A stretch of DNA of 64,000 nucleotides from Armillaria gallica. Taxonomy: Eukaryota > Basidiomycota > Agaricomycetes > Agaricales > Physalacriaceae. Within the stretch, counting starts at the first letter, position 1. Every line of letters begins with the position of its first letter. The stretch covers positions 992,001 through 1,056,000 of the forward strand of contig JBANDB010000016.1 in the NCBI GenBank assembly GCA_037576215.1, given 5' to 3'. Below the pieces are notes generated by a model. It had not been told where the DNA came from. It ran no database searches and saw only the letters and a list, made by a program, of their open reading frames with translations. Made by a program: the position numbers and the translations under genes. Of this stretch, positions 42,741 to 55,093 are shown piece by piece.

Positions 42741-45029
42741 AAACTCTAAACTCTAAGAAGGTCTTGGCAAAGGAACAGATGGGTCATCTAAGTATTTATT
42801 GCTAGACTCTTCCATATCTGACTATGTTCAGTGACTTCAATGTGAGATAGCAAAGAATAAGCAGTGTCTTTCAAGTTGTGACTCTCAGTTTAGAGTGCCC
42901 CAACATCTGAGTCTCATTCAGTATTCTAACAAAAAAAGAGTCCTGATTAGGATTCACCCAGGACATTATGCACACTACACTGAAGAGCAAAAGTAACAAT
43001 CAATATCTTACAAGGGGAGCAGCATATTCTCCAGGAGAGATCTCGTTGTAACTCACAAGGTTGGTAATCATGTAAATTGTATTCTCCGAAAGAGAATCTC
43101 TCACATGTACATTAAAATGGTAGGCTCAGAACATGGATATTGCAGTGCAAATATCTGATGAGGTCTGACAGCAACTCAGTCTAGAAGATTCACGAGCAAC
43201 GGTAGACGCGTGTTGATGCTGATCTGTTGTACCTTCGAATCGGCCTCATCGAATGAATGCCATGAATCGAGATCGGAGAAAAGAAGCACCAGTTCATACC
43301 GACCACAGCGGACGGAACTGATACAACACTCCTGCAATAACAAGGCCAATCCATTCTAGCCGAACAAAAGAACAGGTAACAAACACATCTCCATCATGCG
43401 GTCGACTCGATGGACTACGAAGATGGTCAGTGATATCCTCGTAACAAGAAACAAACCGTTTACCATTCGTTCAACTCGAAACGCAGGTCTCCTAGTTACG
43501 CGGCGGGTATCTGCATCATAGGAAATGCATTTCGTGTCTCTTGTAGTAGACGTCCCGTTTGAATTGCATACAGGGATGATGATGGGTTCGGTGAGTAATA
43601 TACCGGGGTGGGAGCGAGTAGCGCAGCTCCTGATGGTTAGAATCAGGGGTAGAGCTGAGCCGATGTCGCACGACGTCGAGCAGGAGGAGCACAGGGTTTT
43701 ACACTGAAATCGCGTGCACCGTAGCAGGGTGTACCGCGGCAATGATCGCCAATAGGAGGTCTATCACATCAGACGTGGCTCGATTCAAGCGCTGTTTACC
43801 CTCCTTCTCCGATATTTCTTTGTGTTCGACACCCTTCATCCCAGCTATAACTCGGGAGAAGCGATCACCGCTTATACACTTCACGCACATCCCCGACTTC
43901 CTTCGTCATCCAACTCCACCCCGTATTTCAAGTACTATAGTAATGTCCATCTTGGCGGGAGATGCGGCTGAGGACCGTGATTGTCGCCATCAAAACCTTG
44001 ATAGTGAGTGCAGGGCTGTAGAAACGTCTTAGCCAGTTCAAAACTGATACAGTGCGGCCGACGTACCTGGGACCAAAGCAAAACCTTTAGACTATAATCG
44101 TTGTTCGAGGCTTTTGCGCGAACAAGCCGGAGGTGGATAAACATAAATCCATCGACGATGGTACCTCCAGATCTGCAGACCACGCAATGCGCTCTTGGTC
44201 AATTAACGTAAACGTGATTGTTTAGAGCTTACCGTAGCTCGATCCAATAGTAGTGTCAAGATTCAAGGAACGGACTAGTCCTACCGAGTTCGGCAGTCTG
44301 TGTAGCTAAGATACTCGTTGGTCAGAGCCAACTGGGAACCAGCGCAGGATACGCACCATGCCAATGTACTCTGCTTCTACATGAATCTCACTCGCTGACC
44401 CAGTACGTGAAGAACATGGATCGAATCTAAAGGGAAGTGAAAGGGTAAGTGGAAGCCTCGAAGAACGAGAGGGACGTATGAGTAAGCCAGTACACAGCTG
44501 TTACGTGTTTTACACTTCGGTGTCGGCTGGAGCGTATTTGTAGTCTCTGTTCAACGTAGCAATCGTCTGCGCGGATTTCTCAGTGCTGTTGTACGTCGCG
44601 ATGAACGTTTGGAAGTGTAAATGATGGCAGATATATTGGACGCCTTTGATCGACGCAGCCTTCTTGGTCGAAGTTTAGCTTCGAGCTGAAATTGCCAAGG
44701 GCCAGGGCAGTCGGAGGCCATCGTGTCCGTCGCGCCTTAGACGTGGTTTGTCCTTCCTATAGCAACAAAACAAATTGTCACGTCAGAGAAGGATGATAAA
44801 TGTCGGGAGCGAACCTAGGACTGAAAGGTTGAACAGCTCCTGCAGTGGCTCGTCAACAGTGGAACCGGATATCGATGTCCAATCCTTTCACAGTTTCATC
44901 GTCGACAAGCTGGAAGTTGCCAGAGAACCAGGGTCTGGAATGGACAGCCTCTCCCAAGTTTTGTCTTTTTTCCAGTTCGTCTGGGTCGTTTAATCTGTAG
45001 ATGACAGTGAAGTTTATGAATAATCAATG
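42741..45029. other. region with no assignable gene
   Basis: Minus-strand frames near 43699-43890 (RLNRATSDVIDLLLAIIAAV) and 43935-44183 have coding-like stretches but no family and no consistent splice structure. They may be pieces of a decayed gene. Confidence 0.3.
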
Positions 45030-45420
45030 CAGAGACGAACAATAAGGCTCACTAAGAAATACTTTGCAAGGGCGCGACGGCGCTCGTAGTGGTAGGACGT
45101 CAGGGAGAGAACGTGACCGGCTTGCTCTCGAACCACGACCAATGTTCCGCCTCCTTCCTGCCTCGCACACGGTGCCAGGCTTCTGGACTCTATCCTCAGC
45201 AACAAACTCATCCATTTTCGTCAAGACGAACACTTTATCTTACGGAAAATCAAGATCCTGATAACTGGGTGGCTGAGGCAGCGGCAATGGAGTTAATGAG
45301 GCTGAAAGGTACGTTCTCCATTTTCTCTCGCCATCTGCGCCGGTACTGACGTCTAGAAAGCCCAGTACCAATGCATGCTGAGATCTGGCCCATCACGTCG
45401 CACTCGCTACCACCGCGGTC
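45030..45420. repeat. duplicated gene fragment, copy 1 (empty site)
   Basis: Diverged counterpart of 47826-48655: GGCTTGCTCT-GAACCACGACCA, AAGGTACGTT-TCCATTTTCTC and CCAGT-CCAA-GCATGC in the same order. It lacks the 538-bp element present in the other copy. Confidence 0.55.
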
Positions 45421-46039
45421 CCGCCGGCAACATCAGATAGTGTAGCTGGAGGCTGACGCTTCGTGAACGCCATCAACACGGTATCGGATATCCCTGATCC
45501 TTCACTGCCTTTGCGTATTCGCGCTTCCAGGGCGGATTTAATCAGAGGCGAGGGAAAAGTGGAATGCCAAACTACTCTGCCTTCTCATTACGGAGGTAAT
45601 ACACGGCATGAATATACACTGGGTGAGATTTGTGTCCAGCGATCTACCCAATCCTTGAGCCTGGCCAACAATATCAAGCACCCAGAGGAGAGAAACAACC
45701 CGCCAGAAGAAGCCACGCTTCAAAAGCGAACAATAGTCAATGCTACACTATACGCGGATGAAGGAATTTTCACCAGAGGGAGACATATCGGTCTGTTCAC
45801 GACGCCAATGTGCGAGTTTTACGTTGCAAATCATAACCTAACAATTAACATTTAGAACAGGCATCGGAATTGTCAAGACAGCGCGGCCTGAATAAAGACG
45901 GCTCGGGTTGGGGGGCACAACTGAAGAAAGCGGACGGCTGCGTCAAGAGAATGCCAAGAAAGAGAGACGAGCAGTGCAGATCAGAGGGAAGAACAACGAT
46001 GTCAAATAATGAAGAGCCCCACCGCAGCGGATACACCAG

Positions 46040-47135
46040 CATGTCGCGGCTCCATCGTTACCTTCAGTTCCGGCTTCACCATTCAGAATATGACTACCGG
46101 GTTCGACTCTTGCGGAATCCTAGCCATTGATATCCCTCATGATGATGAAGTCGAGGATCTTTTCGTGTCGTGTTCGTGAACGTATGGGCAAGATGCCGAT
46201 GTCGTTACCACCGTTACGGCAGCGCAGACGTCTGGCCGCAGGTCTTGAAGGGGTCATTCAGAGACGGAGAAGCTGGTACATGAAACTCTGGTCTGGGTGC
46301 CCTCGCGACGATGTGAGCGATCTCACCAGCTCATGCCAGGCTTCGTCTATGACCTACGTCGTCGAGTATCTCGACATGGCAACGTGTTGTTCAAGGTGCC
46401 AGAGCGGAATGGTCGGATATGTAACGCTAAGAAGTTGTTGGTGTTGAGATGAACCACCTCCTGGCCCCTTCGTCCGAACGAATATCACTGAGATGCCTAA
46501 CCTCCCTGATGATGGTCCTTTGCCTCGGGTATGCGGCTTCCTTCAGTCTGAACTGGACTTCTCAAGTCTCCCAACTTCGCCGTTGATATCGCCTCCCATC
46601 AGCTATGATGAGGTCGACGGCGTTGAGTTTCGGAAATTCGACGTGCTTCCTGAGGTGACACCGGAGTTGTATTCTTTGCTGCACGCGTTCGTTTCGACAG
46701 CCAGGAATGCGCCAAAAAGGCCACGGGTCAATCAAGTGGTTGATTCCATTGATAACTCCGCGTTCTGGTTCAAACTACCGCCACCACAGGAGCTCTACAC
46801 CGTCATCATCTCGCTAGCAGTCTCGTTCTCCAAGCCGGAATTCTGGGAGGACATCAAAGCATACAATCTCTTTGTTCGCCAGATGCCTCTTGGATGCTTT
46901 TGTATCAAAGCACCAGGAGCTGGAAGAACAGTCATTCCTGATCTCAGGGTATGCATCGAGAGCCTTGCCGCCGATGAAATGTTCGCCCAATGGCGCGAAC
47001 ACCTGCTATGGCCATCGGCTGCGCTAAAGGCGAGGGTCAGGGATGATGCGAGGAGACATGCAGTCAAATTCTACTCGGACGGAAACTCGGTAGCCGTCGC
47101 TCAGACGAAACGATCTTGAGTGAAGAAATAGACCA
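46040..47135 (+). pseudogene. remnant of a CCCH-RBR ligase paralogue, RING part missing
   Basis: Fragments in shifting frames align with the middle of the protein at 27863-31345. GSIVTFSSGFTIQNMTTGFDS corresponds to GSIVTFSSGLAIQNIIAGFDC, DDEVEDLF follows it, and a stretch at 46370-46430 matches the PDMATCHLKVAELNGR region. The longest frame (46493-47119) has NSAFWFKLPPPQELYTVII, AYNLFVRQMP and WREHLLWPSAAL, matching SMFWLKLPQQQLYTIII, ACDLFIRQEP and WHEHLALPSAAL. It stops before the RING1 region. No ubiquitin-ligase domain remains. Confidence 0.7.
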
Positions 47136-47207
47136 CGTTATGTCACTGCATTTTGTGATGTTGGAGCGCCCTACCCCTTCTAACTTCAAGTACGAGTACA
47201 AACCTAA

Positions 47208-47495
47208 CTATGGGCAAGGTTCCATTATGGTCAACGGACCGTCGACGTGCCTAGGTGTGAAGGTATAGAAGGATTGAAATCGTGAATCAGCGACTGCAGG
47301 CTCCGGGAACTTCACAGGAAGAGGAGCGACGCCAGTCACAGTGTACTTTAGCCGTTGATAGCGCTGACCCAACCCAGTCTTTTTGGTGGTCAGAGAGGCG
47401 CGCAGATGTGGCGTGGTGAGTGAATTACGGAATTTTACGAGACGTGCTAATGCCTCGCTCATTGTAGGCCGCAACGAAGGCTCGTCCTGAGTCAA
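47208..47495 (-). pseudogene. C-terminal fragment of a fungal Ser/Thr protein kinase
   Basis: MTQDEPSLRPTMSEALARL resembles kinase subdomain XI (DPS-x-RPT followed by a helix) and is followed by an LRASL-type tail common in agaricomycete kinases. No catalytic loop or DFG is found upstream; only diverged fragments lie between 47500 and 48050. Non-functional. Confidence 0.45.
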
Positions 47496-47825
47496 TGCAG
47501 AGTCACATCATCGACAAGAGGGACAAAAAAAGAAGAGCTGGACAAGACTCCTGAGGGAAGTCAGTTATCATATCATTAATATAGTAGCACCATAGACTCA
47601 CTATGCCTCAATTATTGACGCATTATGTTCCCTACGCAAAACAGAAGATTCACTAGTAGTCATAGTCAAGTCTGAGTCGTTCCTTCAGTCCGTCGTGAGT
47701 CCGTTGAAAATGGCTTGTTTGTCGTTCGATACTTCATCGTTTAATGAGGATCATGACAATGCGGTCGCGAGCGTTCTAGCTGAAGAAGAAGAGGTACGCA
47801 CTACGACGCGACGTTAGGAGTCCAA

Positions 47826-48655
47826 GAACATATTGATCGGCCCGGGAACCGGCTTGCTCTTGAACCACGACCACTGGGTCTCACACTCGCCTCGACTCTA
47901 TCGCCAGTATAACCATATTCTTGTCAATGAACTTAGACCATTTGGCTGCGCAATTGAGCATGGTGGGCCTGGCATTTTGTCGATAGGCAGGATGGAAGGT
48001 ACGTTATCCATTTTCTCGAACTAGGTGCCATGGTATTTAAGGTAGGGCTAACAATTCCCGGTCCTGTTAATAACATGTTATTTAACATTGGGCCGCGAGG
48101 GGACATTTATTCACTGGGTTATTAACAGTTAATAATTTTCTTGCGAAATAAAGCGATTTTTAACAAGCTAATGACAAAAGGTCGGTTAAAAAATCCAAAA
48201 CCACTCGTACATCCGGGCTCAATTGATCTTTTTCAGTCCCTCTCGATGTGTCTGCCGACGCTGTTTACAACTCCATCAAATTGGAAACTCCGCCAACTGT
48301 GTGCAGCACCCAAGCAGCATCTGCTTCGGAGGAAGAAGCGTCGAGATTCATGTATTTCGAGTTCGACCGTGTAGCGAAGGGTGACGGGAAAGGAACACCA
48401 CTTTTGTGCCTAGCAGAGTGGAACGGCACGGCGGTCACAGGCCTGGCCAAACTCGATTATTCACCTTTATTCACAAGGTGCGTTGGGGTACCCTGTTATT
48501 AACTTGTTATTAACGTGTTAATAACAGTGTTAATAGACCGATGTTAATAAATACCCATTTTTTAGCCCTACCTTAATGGTATTTACCTCGAGCACGCAGC
48601 CCAGTCCCAACGCATGCAAAATTCTAGCCCGTCACGATAGCGGCTCGGCCTGCAC
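47826..48655. repeat. duplicated gene fragment, copy 2 (occupied site)
   Basis: Counterpart of 45030-45420 interrupted by the mobile element at 48038-48575. Confidence 0.5.
48038..48575. mobile_element. hAT-type non-autonomous element with captured segment
   Basis: 538 bp bounded by perfect 14-bp terminal inverted repeats, TAAGGTAGGGCTAA and TTAGCCCTACCTTA. It is flanked by the 8-bp direct repeat ATGGTATT at 48030-48037 and 48576-48583. Just inside both ends lie arrays of TTAATAAC/GTTATTAAC. The centre (about 48235-48475) is GC-richer, follows a TTTTTCAG and has an open frame with VSADAVYNSIKLETPPT and FMYFEFDRVAKGDGKG, which looks like a piece of a host gene. No transposase. Confidence 0.85.
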
Positions 48656-49250
48656 CGTCGTTGCATTCACCATTCCTCGACACATCTCCCTTATCTTTGC
48701 GCTAGCACTCTCTTCGGCATCCATTCTTTTTTCAGCGTCAAAAGCGGCCGTGTACGGGACAAACGCCTGTCCTACATTCTCTTGTGACGTCGCTAAGAAG
48801 ACTGGGAACGAGACTAAGAGTGAGCGTGCCAACAACAGATTTAGAGCACGTGGGAGCATCTTGAAGACCAACGAGTACGTTGTCAACAGTGTCACCCGAG
48901 CCTGGTGACTTTGCTCATGCACGGGGAGCTAGGTAAGCTATCTAATGGTTTGATAATACATGCCTGACTGTTTTCGGTAGCGCTAAAGTACCCAAGTTGG
49001 ACATATGATTTGCAGATGTCAATAAACTCTGCCCGGAAGGAGCCGGTAGGGCTTTGCCACTCAGGTGCCTTCATCGCTGATCTCCCTTAGCCTTTGACTA
49101 TCCTTTCTCAAAGAGGCAGAGAAGCCCGTTGGCCGCTCAGTCGCACCGTCATCTCATCCAGTGCTGGGTCGTTAGCGGTCTGGCTTCCATAGCGCGCTGT
49201 AAGCCTTTTTTAATCTTCCTGTGGTGATTTCTCTGACGAGTCCTTTTAGA
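48584..49250. other. intergenic region
   Basis: Begins with the tail of the duplicated fragment. No supported gene before the F-box ATG at 49251. Confidence 0.45.
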
Positions 49251-50486
49251 ATGTCAGAGCCCTGTGACTCTTTGGTTCTCCCACAGGAAATTTGCGATGC
49301 CATTATCGACCGGCTGCAGGATGACAAGCGATCTCTGCTGCGAACGTCCTTGGCTTGCAGGTCCCTTTACTCGAGAACCAGAGTCCATCTGTTCTCAAGC
49401 GTCATATTGTCCACCGAATCCAGCTGCATTCACCTTGCCAAACTGATCACCCTGTCTCCAAGGATCGCCCTGCTGTTCAAGTCTCTACAAATCGGTGCTG
49501 CAGAGTCATGATCCCATCGATTACCAACCATTCGCAGTGATTGAATCGCTTGTCAATCTCAAGCACCTAATCCTCAGCGGTGGAGACTGGTCCCGGATGC
49601 CGGATACCGTTGTTTCTAGCCTCCAATCTCACTCCTACCGCTCTCTCCGCGTATGCCAGTCTTTCAACTTCAGGGCAATAGGCGAGATTTGTTCGCTTTT
49701 ACAAAATTCTCCCGAGTTGCAGTGGGCGAGCTTCTGGTTCAAAGGCAACTTCACGGAAGAGTGTCATTTGGATCATTCCCTCCATCGCATCCCGGCTCCG
49801 GTCACGTTGCATATCGGTGAAGCCGATCCTACATTTCCGATTGAGACCCTCCTAAAGCTGGCGGCATCATCCCGTTCATGCCCCTTTTCCTTCAGAAATA
49901 TCCGTACCCTCAACATCATTCTTTCCTGTCGGAATGCGATGCTTCGACAGCATCTCAACCACTATTTAGTCCTCGTTGGCACTTCACTCAATCTTCTCCA
50001 CGTGAAACATTCCGTGCCAGGTATGTTTACGAACATTTCAAAAAGAGTGTCCTCGTGCCCACGCCGCCCACAGTCCCCATGTACACATCTTCAGAGACGC
50101 TTGATGTCTCTAACGTCGAGAAGCTTTCAGTCAGAATCTTGAAATGCGACACGAACTACTTCGGTCGAGGCTCTCAGATATTCGAGTGGTGGATCTCCAA
50201 CCTGTCAATGGTAAAAGAACGCAGCGTTATTCGTTCAGTTATCTTCGACATCGAGTCACCAATACCCGAACTGGAAACACACGTTACTTTGGATTGGGAC
50301 GACCTGTGGATGAGACTGGATGAATGTTTGGCTTCTTACAAGTTGGCCTCGTTGGAGCGCTTTGCCCTTACATTTCGACCCCGGCCAGCGGAATGGGAGA
50401 CATACAAGACCCGTATGGAGGGAAAGTTTCCTCTACTAAAGCAGCTTGGCCGCGAAGTAGTATTGAATGCTACAGATTATCCCTGA
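49251..50486 (+). pseudogene. F-box protein gene with a frameshift
   Basis: The N-terminus MSEPCDSLVLPQEICDAII with RSLLRTSLACRSLYSR is an F-box. After LFKSLQIG (about 49495) the frame shifts by one and continues as SHDPIDYQPFAVIESLVNL, through LRR-like sequence (SRMPDTVVSSLQSHSYRSL). An intron at about 50013-50093 (GTATGT...CTTCAG) joins LHVKHSVP to ETLDVSNVEKLSVRIL. The stop follows REVVLNATDYP. If the shift is real, only a short F-box peptide is made. Otherwise it is a complete SCF adaptor of about 385 aa. Confidence 0.6.
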
Positions 50487-51033
50487 CGTTTGGCGTGCGA
50501 TGTGCGGCTCTTTATCTTCTTTTCCATCAGGCCTACATATATGATTTCCGGACCCGGATGCTTGTGCCTGTATTCTGTCTGCTAGAGGGAGGCTTGCAGA
50601 AAAGCAGTACTGTAAATTGTGAACTGCCTGAGGCGTTTATGGAGTGTGGTTTAAGACTAATAGATTAGTAAGTCCTTGACCTGAGCTTCGCGGCAGATGC
50701 CGCCGAGGGTCCTACAAAAGTCGCGATCACGCCCATCCAGGTACCACCCTTTCTCTCAGAATCTCTTTCGCCACTCAGACTGTGACTTACCAGATCCACC
50801 ACGTCCACTTATTTCGCTGTCAGGAATTCTATCTGAACTTCTAAGCCTAAACAACTGCGAGTTGAAGATCAGTGTATGTGCTACGACACAGTGTCCTAAC
50901 ATAGTTGAATTGTTTGACAGGTTCAAAAATAGCTTTTTTGCGTATCCATAAACACGGAGACTTTAATATCTACGAACGGAGGCTTCTCACTGTAAAATAC
51001 TTTCCTTTATATGTCCGACATGTATTGACAACC
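50487..51033. other. intergenic region
   Basis: No supported gene between the two F-box remnants. Confidence 0.4.
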
Positions 51034-52843
51034 ATGGACACAGACCCACACGGCACGCCCTGCCACGATATTGCCAGTGCCACTCTGAACTTCAGGCATG
51101 TCCTTGAAAGCCTCCGATCACCTATGCCGCAGTTGCGGTATCTCGATCTCCCGAAACCGTTTCTCGACGATCTTTCATGTTTTGGCTCCTTTGACAGTTA
51201 TCTGAACACCAACGAACCCCTTCCGGAGACAGAGGCAACGCGACTTCGGCATACGGTATTGAAGGACATGTCAGATGAGATGACGCGATTGAATTCAGAG
51301 ATGGAAAGAGTTTGATCTCTGATGGGGGAAATCGAGAAGGAGCACGAACTGCTGCAGACTCGCATCAAGCGATACACCGCTCTCATCTCCCCTGTACGGC
51401 GTCTACCACCCGAAATCCTCGCGGAGATTTTTGGCTGGGTTCTTGAGTCAAATCACTGGCCCTTATCCTAAAGCTTAACAAGGGTCCATGGCTTCTTGGA
51501 AGAATATGCAGCCAATGGAGACATGTCGTCAATTCGACTCCTAGACTATGGTCCACTTTCAGAATCGTGTACGGCATGGAGTCTAGCGCGAACTGTTGTC
51601 CTATCGGAGCCGTCGAGCTCTTGAAGACGGCGATCTCCCGTTGTGGGACTAACACTATCTCTTTCAATCTCGAACTGGACATCGATAGCGATGATGACGC
51701 AGGCCGCGGCATCGATCTCTTGCAAGAGCTGATCCTTCATAGTGACCGCTGGAAGACAGCCGAATTCTACAATTTCGATCCAGAACTGCTACCCCTTCTT
51801 GCACCAATCCGAGGACATTTGTCGTCGTTGGAAACGTTAACATTTGATTCGAGTCCCTATGGAATAGATCCCGACCTCGTTGATCCTCTCGATGCATTTG
51901 AAATTGCACCTATGCTACGCGAAGTACAACGGAACAACGTCGGATTTCACATGATGCTTCCTCTCAATCAGCTCACACGATACAAGGACGGATGGGGCGA
52001 TTCCGCCGAAGAGTATTCTGAAGGTTCAGCGCTTAACCGTCTCCACATCCTCAAAGAATGCCCCAACCTTCTTCATCTCGAATTTATTCATGGGCTATCA
52101 GATGACACTGCACGCATCCATGCCAATCTTCCTATCAACATCTTTCCTTGCGGACCCTCCACGGGTGCGATGACCTGTTTTTCGACAGTCTCATTCTTCC
52201 CTCGTTGGAAGAGCTTAAAATCAAACGAAGGACGATCTGTCAGCGTGCTGCCCTCCTAAAATCTATATATCTGTCCGTGCTCTGTTGCAACGATCAGCTT
52301 GCCCGCTTCAGAAGCTGACCCTTCTCGATATTGTGGACATTCCCGTGATTATCGATATCCTACACAGCTGCCCCGCTCTTAGTCATCTTACGCTGAGATT
52401 TGAGTTCTGGCACAAAGAGATGGACATTCGCCTGGGTCCACTTATCCATCGCCTAAAGCCACTAGCAGCCATGATACCCTCTTGCCCACGCTCGAATGTT
52501 TGAAAATCAAGATCCAGCATGAACACCCCACAACTATCTGTATCATCAACAGCGCTTTCTGCGACTTTCTCGAAAGTCGTTGGAATGTTGCTGAGAACGC
52601 GATGGTTACGAGGCTGCAGAAAGTCGATTTTTTCGCTCTGAGTCCAGTTGAACTTTCTGCGCATCACCCAACCAACACAACGCGGACCCCCACCCCCACA
52701 CCGTCATTCTCCGTTTGATCGCTCTCAAAAACGGAGGTTTGGATTTGTCCATAGTCACAGTAGGCGAATTTCCAGGAAGCAATAGGTTTCATTATCCTTT
52801 CAGATACAATCCACGTTGGCCACGTCGCAAAGTATATATCTAA
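51034..52843 (+). pseudogene. F-box/LRR gene, multiply broken
   Basis: From MDTDPHGTPCHDIASATLNF through a coiled segment to an in-frame TGA (51313-51315) in place of a likely CGA, then EIEKEHELLQTRIKRYTALI and SPVRRLPPEILAEIFGWVLE (F-box), a TAA, and in another frame KGPWLLGRICSQWRHVV and TPRLWSTFRIVYG. The LRR part runs on in two or three frames (LPSLEELKIKRRT, LQKLTLLDIVDIPVIIDIL, LPTLECLKIKIQHEHPTTI) and ends with ALKNGGLDLSIVTVG near 52843. The order matches agaricomycete F-box proteins of about 550 aa. Several shifts and two stops make it non-functional. Confidence 0.65.
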
Positions 52844-53100
52844 ACGTCGTTCAGTGAACGATTGTAGGTCATCTCAGACCCAGAGTATTTCTTATCTACA
52901 GTCTCACTTTTTGCGTATCGACCCTGAATTGCATACTAACGATAAAGCACAAGCTAGTCTCATATCTCGATATATCTATGCATCTATATCCCATTATGGT
53001 CTCTATATTCCACAAATGAAGTAAACAATTAGAACTTATCGGACATCAATATTCTCCCCAGTATCCAGCATCTATAAGCGCGCCTGATATACAACATTAG

Positions 53101-55093
53101 TCAACCCTTCTCTTCCACTCCAATGGAGGATAAGCCATCCACGAACTTATCCCATCTATCCTCTGACAATATGGGTGCTTTGAGGTAATCCGATACGCCC
53201 ATACCGTCGACCCACTGGCTCAAATGCGGGAACGCGGCCTTCATGGCTCGATCCTCCATCGACGCGACTTGATCTTGGGTAAGAACTCCCGCCTCGATGT
53301 ACCATCCTACATCCCTTTTGATCGCATAGCACTCGTATACGTCTATAAGCGCCTGAGGCACGCCCTGGGTGACAGCAGCATCATATGCCATACGATGGCC
53401 GATTGACTCGATGATCGTTTGCGATTGGGGTAGTATGAAACTACGATAATGGTCTCCCCGGTGACCGTGTTCTTCGACCATGGTGGTGTATTTATTGAGA
53501 TAGCAGACTCATCTGGAAGGATGAATCAGTGATTATATCGAATGGGAAGGAACAGAATTACGTATGGCGAGAAGGCTGCTTGCATTCAATGTTTCGGGGA
53601 TAGAATATCGTCCAAGAAGTAGTTCGCTTGCCAGACCTGAGGATTCATAAGATACGCCTTGACGAGCATCATGGAACTTACGAATACATAATACAAGAAT
53701 ATCACCTTCAGCAATAGAAATACCGCGCATGTTACCCTGTTAGATCACTGTAAACGATACACGGCAAAGGCAAAGAATGACACTTACGAATAAAGAGATA
53801 ACTTGGTTATAGCCAAATAAGCCTTGCGCACCACAACGTGCCGATAAATCGTAGTGCGTCCTCAAAACAGGCTCAACGACCACTGCCTTGAAAATCGTCG
53901 CAACAGCATGGCGAGTCTGAAATCCCGCCGAGTCATCCATGAAATCCTGTATGCATGTCTTCAACAGGGCTCAAGAACATATGCCTGCGCCACGGCCGTG
54001 AAGATGGGTATTTGCTGTGTCCGGAAAGATATGATAGGAACTGGCCGAGGTGCACCGACATGGCGGCGCAGGGAATATCGATACACGGTGCTACTGGATA
54101 CTTTCAGGCATGTTATGGCTATCGCTGATAGACTTATCGCCCCGACTCCGACACGCCACAGAGAGAGCCGGACGTCTACTGAGTTATCGAGTTCGCCAAG
54201 AAGTGCTGAGGGGGGAAGACGGACACGATGGAATGTTGTAATGGCGTGATTGAGTGGGTCTGATCCGTTACGACACGGTAAGACTCTGGGCAGGGTATCA
54301 GTGATTTTGGCGGTGTGTAATCAGATCTCCGTCACTCACCGAGCTGATATGCCTTTATACATATCCTTGCCATCATTTATCTTGACGAGGAAGGGTCGAA
54401 TCCCTGTTATCTCGTCGTTGATGATTAGCTTTGCCCAGACGATACCAAAAGCGGGTTTTCCGAGGACGGGTACTGTCGGCGGCATGTATCTAAAAGAATG
54501 TCAGAGAGCTTGGATAACAAAATTTTTGTAAATCACGCACTTTGCTGCAAGTGAAGATGTCGTATGAAGTTCAAACCCGCCGCCAAGGGAGTAGCGTAGC
54601 AGTGGTGCGCAGATTCGCGATGTCAAGGCCGTGCCCGACTTCAGAAAGAAGGAAGAGCCCTCTGAGATAAGAATGTATGAGTATGCAGAGGATGGTACCA
54701 AATTAAACCTGACGCACAGAGCCTTGTACACCATCAAGTCATCAATGATCGCGCGCAAGTCACTTCTTCCCTTCGAAAACATTCGTAGCGTGCCAACGAC
54801 GAGATTATATTGGATCGCCATGATCGTGAACGCGGACCCACTACATATCCAGATAGGATCCAGATGGATCCGCCAGAACTTGGGCGTTAATCTTGCCACA
54901 TCGTCGCTAGTCAAGCCTATTGCCCTTCATTTAGAGGCGGGTTTGAAAGACTGATCAGGGACTCACCCCAGGATTTGCAGACAGCCTCAGCCTGAAGATA
55001 GCCACGAGAGGCTTCGTCGAGAGATTTAGATGTGAGGGTATTATCGACATTGAGTAAGTGTTTGGAGGGCCAGTGGTCGTTTGAAGTATCCAT
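53101..55093 (-). pseudogene. acyl-CoA dehydrogenase/oxidase-like gene with two frameshifts
   Basis: Starts MDTSNDHWPSKHLLN. Family blocks in order: LTPKFWRIHLDPIWICSGSA, SEVGHGLDIANLRTTATLLP (flavin/acyl-binding region), GGGFELHTTSSLAAK-YMPP, VLGKPAFGIVWAKLIIND, GIRPFLVKIND, RLPPSALLGELDNSVDV, PIISFRTQQIPIFTAVAQAY, GLFGYNQV, and the C-terminal IIESIGHRMAYDAAVTQGV and KAPILSEDRW. Introns are short, with in-frame joins. Frame breaks occur near 54585 (between LLP and GGGFEL) and near 53968 (AYVLE to LLKTCIQDF). Without them it would be a flavoprotein oxidising an acyl-CoA, probably peroxisomal. It is intact at both ends. Confidence 0.65.

Larger units (their letters stand above)
40500..43180. 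other. CpG-poor, TG/CA-rich block
   Basis: CG dinucleotides become rare and TG/CA frequent from about 40500 (inside the GMC remnant) to about 43180. Both flanks are ordinary. This fits past cytosine methylation and deamination. The membrane protein gene at 41213-42523 lies within it. Confidence 0.55.

Noticed and set aside
42739..42757. Telomere-like repeat (CTAAACTCTAAACTC)
   Set aside because: Only two units, not a TTAGGG-type repeat, and inside a dispersed-repeat context.
49878..50100. A second frameshift in the first F-box gene
   Set aside because: An intron with GTATGT donor and CTTCAG acceptor (about 50013-50093) restores the frame.
54205..54216. A third frameshift in the acyl-CoA dehydrogenase-like gene
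   Set aside because: Recounting the G run (six) gives RLPPSALLGELDN in frame, so only two shifts remain.
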